From Argyresthia goedartella (Eukaryota > Arthropoda > Insecta > Lepidoptera > Argyresthiidae): a stretch of DNA of 64,000 bases. This document shows positions 54,455 through 64,000 of the stretch, one piece after another; the first letter of the stretch is position 1; each line of letters begins with the position of its first letter. The position numbers and the translations under genes were made by a program. The notes below the pieces were generated by a model. It made no database searches, had not been told where the DNA came from, and worked only from the letters and a program-made list of their open reading frames with translations. The DNA lies in the NCBI GenBank assembly GCA_949825045.1, contig OX463824.1, positions 26,334,501 through 26,398,500 on the forward strand, read 5' to 3'.

Positions 54455-54734
54455 TTTATTAAGAGATCGTGGAAGATGCTGGTTACAAAGTAGGTACTTA
54501 CAAATTGGTACTAATATATTTAACTTTATGATAATTCATAGCTACATTTTACATTTACACTATCTGAGTCTAGAAACTTAAATAATTAAAATCAATTTAT
54601 GTTATAGTATGCAGCCATATTTTACCCTAATTTTGCGGTTGTGTCGGTGAAAATGCGTATGTGTGCTCGGTAGAGTTGAGGCGTATATACTAGAACAGGT
54701 ACAAATAATAGGTATTTTTAAATACTAGCCCGTA

Positions 54735-54880
54735 CCTGATCCGCAAACGTACGGACTAGATCCAACGAGTATCAAATTTCGAGTATCGAAGCCGAGTTTA
54801 TCGAGTATCTAGTATCAGTATTACCAAGTCTCGGGTATCGATACGCGTAACGCGTGCTAATACGCGTACGCGGACTTGTT
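54735..54880. repeat. Clustered CGAGTATC and ACGCGT words
   Basis: CGAGTATC or a one-base variant occurs at least four times between about 54768 and 54840. It is followed by three ACGCGT or TACGCG words within 40 bases. Origin unknown; no frame. Confidence 0.5.
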
Positions 54881-54964
54881 CTCAACGTTCCAATCCAAGG
54901 TATTCGGGGGATTTCGAGATGATTCGGAAATGTTCGGCGATGCTCGTCAGCAGCCGTGCTGATT

Positions 54965-55310
54965 CTGCGTTTCGTACGTTTCATTGTAGGCGGGTGTGGG
55001 TTGGTGTATATTACTATCTCTTTTTCGCTTCATAATGAGTGAGTGAAAAGGACATCTTCTTTTCGCGAAATCGAACTTCGAAAACAAGGAGGTCGTTGAA
55101 TCCAGTAATGAACGAGTGATTGTATACCTACCTATGTATTTTGTGCTTCGTACGTTTTACCATAAGCGAGTGTGATTGCGTGTATATTACAATCTCTTTT
55201 TCGCTTCATAATGAGTGACAAGGACATTGTCTATTTGCCAAATCAAACTTCAGAATCACGAAGGTGATTGAATCTAGCAGCGTAACTAGAGCAAGTAGAC
55301 GAATTATATT
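54965..55310 (+). repeat. Diverged tandem duplication, period about 176 bp
   Basis: TTCGTACGTTT, GTGTATATTAC, ATCTCTTTTTCGCTTCATAA and TGAGTG appear in order from 54971 and again from 55147. Confidence 0.85.
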
Positions 55311-56945
55311 GACATCTCGCCGAGATTTAATGATTCGAGATTCAATCAGGTGATTGTTTAATTATTCGGGTAATAATACTTTCCACTTTTTACGTGTTTC
55401 TCTTTCTTGCTCAAATAAAAGTCGACGTCTGAAATCACTGATTTAATAGAAATACTCAAATAAGTGGTTCGCTACTTCAAAAAATCGACGCTATGTTGGA
55501 CAAAACTCAAGAAATATCAGTTACTGAACTTTATATACCTACCTAGGTGTAACTGCTTCTGAAGATTTATTTTTAGAGTAAATAAACGATATTTAAGTTG
55601 CGTCAACAAATGAAAAAGATGAAGATACTTATGCCTATATTTATACGTGACTTCCACCATTATACTGTGTAAATATTAGAAGGTTACTTTAATATAAAAA
55701 GAACAAAAAATATAGGTAGGTAATAATATTAAAATATTAGTACCAAAAAAATATAATTCTAAGTATGTCGATGAAGCTATGGAAGTAAGGTTACGATTAT
55801 AATACATTATATCACTTCACAAAATTATCGATACTATTTGCGTAAACCTGCTGGATAGCGCTTTCAATAGAGTTTCATTGATTTGAGACGCGTTTTCGAC
55901 TACCAACGCCCTCCTTTGGCGAATAGCGTGTTTATCGAAAAAATATTTATTCTTCTCCCACGCCATCTGTTGGCGAATAGCGTGTAAATATCTTAGTTCT
56001 TCTTTATGATACTAGGTAGAGCTACTTTGTTTGGAGCTATATTTTTATAGTTTGGTTCACTTAGTCGGTATAGTCTCCTAAGGACATAGGCCGAACACAC
56101 TAACAATGAAGAACAATAGATGCTGGAACGAGAGCCTTATTTAGTTATTGTTAACCGACTGCATTCGTTTCATTGTCTTTATTTAAATCACTATGGTTAA
56201 TGATTTTAATTACACGATCGTTTAGTTTAACCTGTCGATTGTCCTTGTGCCACCCCGTATGGGAAAGGCGTGAAGCTATGGTATGTTTGTTTAGTGGTTA
56301 TCACTGGTATCGTCCTAAAATGTAAGACGTGACTTTACTTAGTACTTTACGACGATACCACAAGACTAGGGCGCCCCCTGATACTACTAGGACTAGGTGA
56401 TACTCGAAGAACAGGTATTTGGATCAAGTATTTTTGAGGACTAGGAAAAGTTGGACTAAGTACCAAATTTACCTAGTACGACTCATCTCTAGTGCTCGGT
56501 ACAGATGTGAATTGAGTGAATGTTGGTTTTATTTTATTATAGAGAAAATAATATATTTTTAATTTGCTCGTAGTCTAGTGTTAAGAGCCAGTCGCTTATT
56601 ATTTGCTTACATTAAAAATGACATTGGCTGAAAATGTTATAATCTTTATGAATAATGTTCTAGAGCTCGTCTTCTAGGTCCCAGACCTTGAAAGACGAGA
56701 AATCTGTTAATTAAGAAAGTTTTTCTTCTTAGAGCAGTGTCGTTCAGTGTTAGTTCAGTACCGTATATAATATGTACCGTTTTCTGACGGTTAGTGCCTG
56801 AAATTTCATGCAGTTCCTAGTTTGAAACCTGTATAGTTTAAAGAGGCTGATTTTTAGTATAAGTGCTTGAGCTTGTTCAACAGCTTGAATGTGAGTCTTC
56901 GGGGATAATTCAACCATTTAATAATTTCACAAAACTTCTAGAAAA
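55311..56945. other. No gene recognised; short repeats only
   Basis: Contains a 54-bp-spaced repeat of the GGCGAATAGCGTG word (near 55917 and 55972) and a SINE A body trace at 56245-56275 (TGCCACCCCGTATGGGAAAG). No coding frame is recognised. Confidence 0.4.
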
Positions 56946-57225
56946 AGGGCGCCCCATGGTCTAATGGGTTTCACGCTTGCTTCTCACACTGGAGATGCAG
57001 GTTCGATTCCTGACCAAGTACCAATGAGATAATTAATTTATCTTAAGTATACGGACATTCTAACAATGATGGAAAACATCGTAAGGAAACCTAGACACCA
57101 TAGCTGTGGCGATGGGCTAGTCCCCCATCACGCAAAATGGAGTATTAAATAACTGGCTCGAAATGGGCACAATTGTGCCTCTGCCACCCTGTATGGGAAA
57201 ACGCGTGACGCTGTGTGTATTATGT
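56946..57225 (+). mobile_element. SINE A, full-length copy
   Basis: tRNA-derived head with an A-box region (CATGGTCTAATGGG) and B box GGTTCGATTCC. The body follows: AACATCGTAAGGAAACC, GCGATGGGCTAGTCCC, CAAAATGGAGTATTAAATAA, GTGCCTCTGCCACCC and ATGGGAAAACGCGTGACGC. It ends with a short GTGTATTATGT tail. It defines the orientation and full structure for all headless SINE A pieces in the window. Confidence 0.88.
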
Positions 57226-57313
57226 CTTATAAAAAATTACTAAACGCGAGTGAGAAGTTTTTAAACATGTAATGATGGGACAGTCCCTTTTGAACAGTAG
57301 TCCAATCACAAGC

Positions 57314-57392
57314 AAACACTGACATTTTATTTTCGATAGTGCATGTATCGAATACCGATACATGCACTATCGAAAATAAAATGTCAGTGTTT
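57314..57392. repeat. Perfect 37-bp-arm palindrome with 5-base loop
   Basis: The left arm 57314-57350 (starting AAACACTGACATTTTATTTT) and right arm 57356-57392 are exact reverse complements around AATAC. All 37 pairs are Watson-Crick. Confidence 0.96.
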
Positions 57393-57675
57393 CTTATTTT
57401 TATGACATAAAATATAATTTCATGCGTTCTTTGATAACTTTTACGTGCTTTCGTCCGTTCTTGCTCGAGGCTCAGAACAATATTTCCTACAAACTGAGAA
57501 AAGTTTACAACTTGCACCACTCTGGATTTCGGGTGGATGAGCTATCCCCTCCGCGAGAGTAAGCAAGACAGCAATATCGTGATCAGCGTCGCCTTCTAAA
57601 AATAATTTTCCTATTATGACTCTACTTTGGAGAATGATTGTATTAACATAAAAACGAAGTAAGCGAATCTGTGAA

Positions 57676-57865
57676 GACCTCTTCGGCGCAGCGGCTGTGG
57701 GCCTGCCTACCATGCGAGAGGTCCGGGTTCGTTCCCCAGCTGGGGATAAAGAAAAAATCACCCCAGGTCTTGGATGTATATATGTGTGTGATGTCGCGGT
57801 TTCTGGTTCCCACGTCACGTCAATTCATAAATGTTTATGTTTATGAATGTTTATTTATTTCTACA
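57676..57865 (+). mobile_element. SINE B copy
   Basis: Head GACCTCTTCGGCGCAGCGG with B box GGTTCGTTCCCC, body CCAGGTCTTGGATGTATATA, GTGATGTCGCGGTTTCTGG, and tail ATGTTTATGTTTATGAATG. The only plus-strand copy of this family here. Confidence 0.88.
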
Positions 57866-58325
57866 GCTACATAAGTGATTACGACAAACCATTTTGTAGG
57901 TGTTCATAAGTATTAGAAAATTGAGTGACATGACATGACAAATACAAAGGTGGTTGAGATGGTCAAAGCAAATTTTTCACGGTTATTTTGTGCTCAATCA
58001 CATCACACTAATATTATAATCGTGAAAGTTTGTGTATATGTTTGTCAGTCTTTAGCGCTGAAACGGCTGGACGGATTTAATTGAATTTTGAGATGTGTAT
58101 AGATCATACCCTGACTTAAAAAATAGGCTACATTTTATCCCGAAAAATAATCACAGATTCCGTCGGATGTTCAAAATGCATCCATAAAAAGTTTTTATAA
58201 ATATGTCACTAGATGGCGCTGCATGTATTTTACATCGCGGTATGGTTTGGTTTCAAGCTTACTTCATATATGCCGGCACTGACACGCACTGACTGAGGTT
58301 GTTCTGTTGATTTATTGCTAAAGTT

Positions 58326-58347
58326 TCTCTCTCTCTCTCTCTCTCAT
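58326..58347. repeat. (TC)n microsatellite in the Helitron 5' region
   Basis: About ten CT units upstream of the coding start. It may lie in the promoter region, but no regulatory role can be shown. Confidence 0.85.
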
Positions 58348-58472
58348 CTCGATAGTTGGTCTCTTTTGTCTTGATAATTACAACAAGGTATTCTATTTAT
58401 AATTTAAAGGTTAACTGTGGTTCTTTCGCGTAGAATTGTAATTGGCAATAATTGGCATTGTAACTTTTTAAA

Positions 58473-61313
58473 TTGAGAATGCCTCGCAAACGCAAAACAA
58501 ATCTTTCGTCGAGCTCACAAGGAGCGCGAACTAAGAAGATAGCTAGACAGCAAAAATCTTCTGTTCATGCTGAACAGCGGAGAATTGAGCAAGCGGCGCG
58601 TCAGGCAAATTCTCGAGCATCTGAAACCTCAGCGCAGGCTGATGCTCGACGTCACCGGAACGCTAACCGCATTGCATCTCAGATTGCGGCGGAGACACAA
58701 GAGCAGTCGGATGTTCGACGAAGGGATATGGCAGAACGTATGGCTTCTCAACGAGCCTCTGAAACACCAGAGGAGGCGGCTTCACGACGACAAGAGAACG
58801 CAGAGCGCATGGCTTCTCAACGAGCCTCTGAAACACCAGAGGAAGCGACTTTACGATATCAAGAGAACGCAGAGCGCATGGCTTCTCAACGAGCCTCTGA
58901 AACAGTCGAAGAGGCAGATCTGCGCCGAAACGCTGTTGCCCAACGACAAGCTGAACGTCGGCAAATATTTTCAAGGAATATGTGGGGAGTTTTCAAAAAA
59001 TGTGCTTTCGACTACGATCCTACTTTAGATTATAGTAACCATAGACTCATCAAAATTGACCGTATGAACAAGGCTTGCAGATTCTGTGGGGCACTGAAAT
59101 GGAAAGAGGAAACGGCGGGAATGTGTTGCTCTGGGAGCAAGGTAGCCATCCTCACATTAGCGGAGCCGGTCGACCCTTTAAGGGAATTATTTTTGGGCGA
59201 GACTGATGAGTCACGGCGCTTCCTAAACCGAATAAAAAAATATAATTCATGTTTTCACATGACTTCCTTTGGGGCAGACAGAATTCTCGCGATGCCTGGG
59301 CTTTCACCAACCTTTACGGTGCAGGGGCAAGTGCACCATAAAATAGGGTCACTTTTACCTCCACCCAACGGTCAAGCACAATTTTTGCAAATTTACTTCA
59401 TGGGAGACGACGAGGCAGAAACCGATAGACGGTGTCAAATTATTCATGGAGTGGAACGAGCGACTGTCCAGAAAATACAAAACGTCCTGCACGATCACAA
59501 TAAATTGGTGCATGACTTTAAATCAGCTCTCGAGAACATGCCTGATGAGAGCTGCAAGGTTGTGATCAACCCAGACCACGTGCCGAGCGGGCAGCACGCG
59601 CGCCGCTACAACGCGCCGGCCGTCACCGAGGTGGCGACTGTGGTCGCGGGCGCCGACCTCACGGCCCCAAGAGACATCGTCGTACGCAAGTACAACGACA
59701 CGCTCACCAGGATCGCTGACACTCACCGCTTCTACGATACGCTACAGTATCCCATTATGTTCTGGAAAGGACAAGTTGGATATAACTTCAGTATTCCTCA
59801 AACCAATCCGGCGACTGGGCAACCGATCCTGAACAAAAATGTATCATGCATGGCTTTCTACGCGTTCCACCTGATGGTCCGCGAACACGACTTCAACTTG
59901 CCGCTGCGGTGTAGGGTACTTCTATCCCAATTTTTGGTAGACATATACGTTAAGATAGAGAGTGAGCGTCTAAGGTTCATAGCGCTAAACCAAAGCAAGT
60001 TGCGTGCAGAAAATTACGTTCACTTGCAAGATGCTGTTGCGCACGATGGCAATGTGAATCCGAATGACTTAGGGCAGATGGTGATCCTGCCATCGTCGTT
60101 CGTGAACAGTCCACGATACCTCCACCAATACACCCAGGACGCGTTCTCCTACGTTCGGAACTATGGGCGGCCGGACTTATTCATTACCTTCACGTGCAAC
60201 CCAGCCTGGAAAGAGATTAAAGATGAATTAATGGGTGGGCAAAAACCGACGGACCGGCACGATATCGTAGCACGAATTTTTAAAATCAAAGTACAAAAGC
60301 TGGTGGCCCTCCTCACGAAAGGGCATGTATTTGGCGAAGCGCAGTGCTTCATGTATTCGATTGAGTGGCAAAAGCGTGGCTTGCCCCACATGCACTTGCT
60401 GCTGTGGTTAAAAGAAAAATTGCTTCCAAACCAAATCGATGAAGTGATATCAGCTGAGTTACCAGACCTTAACGTTGACAAACAACTATATGACACGATC
60501 ATTAAGAGCATGATCCACGGACCATGTGGAACCCTGAATCCTACGTCCCCGTGTATGAAGAACAGGAAATGCACAAAAAAGTATCCTCGTGCACTGTTAA
60601 AAGAGACCCAAACCAATGATAATGGGTATCCGTTGTACAGACGCCGAGCACTCGAGGTAGGGGGACGTACATTAACAATTAAAATCAGGGGTACCGCGCA
60701 AGACGTCGTAGTAGACAATAGCTGGATAGTCCCTTACTCGCCGCTCCTTTGCAAAATGTTTGATGCTCACATTAACGTAGAGTTTTGCAACTCGGTTCAG
60801 GCAATTAAATACATTTGTAAGTACATCAACAAAGGCAGTGACCAGGCCATATTTATTGTGCAGCAGCAAGGCAATGCCAATATTAACACACGAGACGAAG
60901 TGCAGATGTTTAGAGCTGGTCGATACGTGAGCAGCAACGAGGCAGCATGGCGAATATTAGGCTTGCCGCTTCACGAGAGGTACCCGACAGTGATACATCT
61001 TGCGGTACATCTTCCAAACGGTGAGCGCATTTACTTCACAGAGGCTAACTTGCGCGATCGAGTAACGACACCGCCGACGACTACACTTACAGCGTTTTTC
61101 CGTCTGTGCCATACTGACGAATTTGCCAAAACATTGCTGTACGCGGAAGTGCCAAAATATTATACATGGAACGCTGCGCGGAAAGAATGGAAGCGTCGTG
61201 TGCAGGGCAACCCCGTGGAAGGCTGGCATGGTGTGAAGGCGTCGGATGCTCTGGGCAGAATATATACCGTTACGTTACACACTTTGAGTGCTACTGCGCG
61301 CGGTTGCTTTTGA
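58473..61313 (+). pseudogene. Helitron Rep/helicase protein, N-terminal and Rep part
   Basis: Initiates rolling-circle transposition by nicking and joining single-stranded ends. The Met at 58473 could be replaced by the Met two codons later. Residues 44-158 hold five tandem 23-residue units (type MASQRASETPEEA...QENAER). A cysteine cluster follows at about 206-225 (CRFCGALKWKEETAGMCC), probably zinc-binding. The Helitron-specific region contains LQYPIMFWKGQVGYN and DLFITFTCNPAWKEI. The HUH site is GLPHMHLLLWL (H639 and H641) and the nucleophile motif is KYICKYINKG with Y780 and Y784. From about residue 930 the frame is thrown by a 5-bp tandem repeat (GTTAC twice, 61269-61278), and it stops at 61313. 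The family protein should run on into the helicase. Confidence 0.95.
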
Positions 61314-61828
61314 CCCGCGTCCGGGGCCCCATCAGTGTTCAGGCCCTTAAAACAGTCGATGGACAGGAAAAGGCTACGTTCCGAGAAGCGTGTGAGGCCA
61401 TGGGACTTTTGGAAGATGACGGCCACTGGGACTCTACGATGGAGGACGCCGTATTGTGCCGATCAGCGGCCAAGTTGAGAGAGCTCTTCGCCATCATGTT
61501 GAGCACTTGCGGACTCTCGAACCCCCTGCAACTTTGGGATAAATATAAAACCGCTTTATCGGAAGACATCTTGCACAGGTACCGAGAGACAGCACAGACC
61601 GACGATGATATATATTTCAACGAAACGCTTAAACTTATTGAGAACAAAGTATTTTCAATAGTGTCTAAGCGGCTTTCTGATTTCGGCATGCCCACCCCAC
61701 AACGAACAGGAGAGTTGTGCAATGATTTGATCAGGGAGCTCAGTTATGATACCGCAGCCTTAGGAGCTCAAGTTGCTCAAACTGGCCTCAGTTGTTACCT
61801 GAGCAAAGGCAAGTTTTCAATAAAATAG
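61279..61828 (+). pseudogene. Helitron protein, region between Rep and helicase
   Basis: The continuation of the Helitron protein in a second frame: FECYCARLLLTRVRGPISVQ, FREACEAMGLLEDDGHWDST, LFAIMLSTCGLSNPLQLWDK and DILHRYRETAQ. This is the conserved linker that precedes the helicase in Helitron proteins. It leaves the helicase frame near 61780, where an A run appears one base short (CAAACTGG), and stops at 61828. The first break lies at the GTTAC duplication. Confidence 0.9.
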
Positions 61829-63156
61829 TAAGCCGCGTGGAGAGCGAAGAAGGGGGTCTCTATTTCTTAGACGCACCAGGGGGCACAGGCAAAACATTTC
61901 TGTTGAATTTGCTGCTGGCGCAGCTGCGCAAAGACAGGAATGTTGCGCTAGCTGTTGCGTCCTCTGGGATAGCAGCGACCTTGCTCAGCGGAGGCAGAAC
62001 TGCCCACTCGGTGTTTAAACTTCCACTGAACCTTGCGGGTGAGGAAACTCCCACTTGCAATATAAGCAAGTGCAGTGGTCGTGGAGCTCTGGTGCAGCAA
62101 TGCAAATTGATCGTGTGGGATGAATGCACGATGTCACACAAGCGTGCGATTGAAGCGCTCGACCGCAGCTTGCAAGACATCCGTGGCAACCGCACGTTAA
62201 TGGGTGGAGTGGTCGTCTTGCTCGCAGGTAACTTCCGGCAGACGCTGCCGGTCATTGAGCGCGGCACTCCGGCAGACGAAATCAACGCTTGCCTCAAAGC
62301 TTCACCAATATGGGCAAAGGTAGAGAGATTGCACCTCACAACTAATATGAGAGTCCAGCTCCACAACGACCAAGAATCCGGAATCTTTGCTCAAAACCTC
62401 CTCAAAATCGGCGAAGGCCGCATGGCAATGGATGCGGAAGGCCTTATCAAATTTGAAAGCCACTTCTGTTATGTTGTAACCTCGGAAGAGATCCTAATAC
62501 ATATGGTTTTTCCGAGCTTACAACAAAACATGAGCAACGAGGAGTGGTTGTGTGAAAGAGCCATCATGGCGCCAAAAAACAAGTCTGTGGGAAAAATTAA
62601 TAAAAAAGTTATCGATAAAGTCCCGGGTGTGGTAACTACTTACACATCAATCGATACTGTGATGACCAATGACGATGCAACAACATACCCAGTAGAGTTT
62701 CTTAACTCTTTAGAGCTTTCGGGAGTGCCGTCACACAAGTTGGAACTGAAGGTGGGTGTGCCTGTCATACAGATGCGTAACCTGGATGCTCCAAGGTTGT
62801 GCAATGGCACCAGGTTACGCATCAAGGAGCTGAAAAGGCACATCGTGCAAGCCGCCATCATCACCGGCGAGGCCAGGGGAGAAACGGTATTGATACTGCG
62901 AATACCTATTATCCCAACGAACTTGCCCTTTCAATTCAAACGCCTGCAGTTCCCATTGAAAGTGGCCTTTTCAATAGCTATTAACAAGAGCCAAGGGCAA
63001 ACATTAAAAGTGGCAGGCATTCATCTGGGCACCCCATGCTTTTCGCACGGGCAGCTCTACGTTGGCTGTTCACGTATATCGAGAGCTAGAAATCTCTATA
63101 TTTACGCAGAGAACAACAAATCTCGGAACGTTGTATACAGAGACGTATTGCAGTAG
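61780..63156 (+). pseudogene. Helitron protein, PIF1-like helicase domain
   Basis: The helicase unwinds DNA during strand displacement. Numbering from 61792: Walker A DAPGGTGKTFLLN near 27-39, SSGIAATLLSGGRTAHSVFK near 58-76, Walker B KLIVWDECTM near 105-114, VVLLAGNFRQTLPVI and LTTNMR, and the C-terminal motifs VAFSIAINKSQGQTLKVAGI and YVGCSRISRARNLYIY. This is a full set for the PIF1/RecD-like family as found in Helitrons. The frame is intact to its stop at 63156 (ending VVYRDVLQ). There is no ATG at its beginning because it is the C-terminal part of one long protein. Confidence 0.95.
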
Positions 63157-63370
63157 ATTTCTGTCTCTCGGTGCATTTCACGACTGTTTGCGATACTCAA
63201 CATTCTAAATGATTTAATTTACGGACATGTGTACAAATATACTTACAACGGTTCTCTACGTTGGAATACCAGAAACTCTTACAGAATTATTTTTGTTCTC
63301 TTTTTTAAACACATCAGGTATATTACTACAAATGTGCACAATCCAAAGCATGGCGTAAAACCGACTACTA

Positions 63371-63398
63371 CGCGGGCGAAGCCGCGGGTAAAAGCTAG
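63371..63398 (+). terminator. Helitron 3' end hairpin and CTAG terminus
   Basis: A GC-rich inverted repeat (CGCGGGCGAAGCCGCGGG) about 10 bases before the CTAG end. This is the layout of the transposition terminator at Helitron 3' ends. Confidence 0.88.
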
Positions 63399-64000
63399 TC
63401 AGTAATAAAAAAGAGCGTCACGCCATTTCCCATATGGGTTGGCAGAGGCACCATTGTGTCCACGTTTAGCCAGTTATTCAATACTCCATTTTTCGTGTTA
63501 GGGAGCAAGCCCATCCCCGCAGTATGGAAATTGAGTGACATGACATGACAAATATAAAGGTGGTTGAGATGATCAAAGCAAATTTTTCACGGTTATTTTG
63601 TGCTCAATCAGTAATAAAAAGAGCGTCACGACTTTTCCCATACGGGTTGGCAGAGGCACCATTGTGTCCACGTTTAGCCAGTTATTCAATACTCCATTTT
63701 TCGTGTCAGGGAGCAAGCCCATCCCCGCAGTATGGAAATTGAGTGACATGACATGACAAATATAAAGGTGGTTGAGATGGTCAAAGCAAATTTTTCACGG
63801 TTATTTTCTGCTCAATCAGTAATAAAAAAGAGCGTTACGCCTTTTCCCATACGGGTTGGCAGAGGCACCATTGTGTCCACGTTTAGCCAGTTATTCAATA
63901 CTCCATTTTCCGTGTCAGGGAGCAAGCCCATCCCCGCAGATATGGAAATTTTGTACCCCGTACAACAAGCAAAATATTTTGAAATACGTCATATCTTTTC

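Larger units (their letters stand above)
57998..63398 (+). mobile_element. Helitron rolling-circle transposon, nearly complete
   Basis: 5401 bp, 5' end TCACATCACACTAATATT and 3' end with GCGGGCGAAGCCGCGGG, then TAAAAGCTAG, inserted between A and T without target duplication. These are textbook Helitron ends, and the intact target (CTCAA then TCAGTAATA) is preserved in the two neighbouring tandem units. The interior encodes the Rep/helicase protein from 58473 to 63156, with two frameshifts. No extra endonuclease domain is present, so it is a canonical Helitron, not a Helentron. A degraded segment at about 63190-63310 resembles the LINE 2 3' region. Confidence 0.95.
57920..63945. repeat. Three 208-bp tandem units, the first split by a Helitron
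   Basis: Unit 1 is 57920-57997 plus 63399-63529, unit 2 is 63530-63737 and unit 3 is 63738-63945. Each begins ATTGAGTGACATGACATGAC, has CAAATTTTTCACGGTTATTT and CTCAATCAGTAATAAAA, and finishes with a reversed SINE A body (CGTCACG.CTTTTCCCATA to ATCCCCGCAG). The units differ by only a few bases. Confidence 0.92.

Noticed and set aside
63530..63945. CRISPR-like array
   Set aside because: The units are contiguous 208-bp repeats without spacers, and the sequence is eukaryotic.

Overview
This window looks like a stretch of animal nuclear DNA, most likely from a moth or butterfly (Lepidoptera). The evidence is a 5.4-kb Helitron whose ends match the type common in Lepidoptera, tRNA-headed SINEs with short tandem 3' tails, CR1/Jockey-like and RTE-like LINEs, a BEL/Pao LTR element in two copies, and an AT-rich background full of short tandem duplications. 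There is no bacterial operon, no rRNA and no convincing functional tRNA. I could not identify a host protein-coding gene with confidence; the best candidate is a short GC-rich possible first exon near 28.5 kb. The assignment to Lepidoptera is an inference from repeat types.

Layout. 0-5.5 kb: LINE fragments, SINE pieces and an unclassified TCCGTC-rich repeat. 5.5-17.0 kb: an old CR1/Jockey-like LINE split in its endonuclease domain by BEL copy 1 (7080-14772, minus strand, 537-bp LTRs, 5-bp target duplication CTAAG). Copy 1 itself carries a 96-bp LINE 3' end in pol. 17.3-24.1 kb: a second CR1-like LINE cut by a 5'-truncated RTE-like LINE with one long open reading frame (17675-19898, 11-bp target duplication) and by another minus-strand LINE (about 21955-23219). 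24.3-45.9 kb: mostly short elements. These are five tRNA-headed SINEs or relatives, four MITEs (two unrelated sets of terminal inverted repeats sharing one hairpin core), a dispersed 'repeat X', LINE 3' ends, foldbacks and tandem duplications. 45.96-54.37 kb: BEL copy 2 (minus strand, target duplication CAGCC), with an 804-bp piece of pol lodged inside gag. 54.4-57.9 kb: tandem duplications, SINEs and a perfect 37-bp-arm palindrome. 57.9-63.95 kb: three 208-bp tandem units built from a SINE body. The first unit is split by an almost complete Helitron (57998-63398) encoding the Rep/helicase protein with two frameshifts.

The genes do not form a pathway. They are self-contained transposon replication genes at different stages of decay, and the value of the window lies in their nesting, which gives a relative insertion order. 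The CR1-like LINEs are old. The BEL, RTE and Helitron insertions are younger, as shown by near-identical LTRs, an undamaged RTE frame and a Helitron with only two small frame breaks. Short LINE 3' ends landed later still. The observations most worth following up are the pol-in-gag recombinant BEL copy, the Helitron with its empty site preserved in neighbouring tandem units, the MITE core hairpin that keeps pairing despite sequence change, and the perfect palindromes at 57.3 and 43.2 kb.
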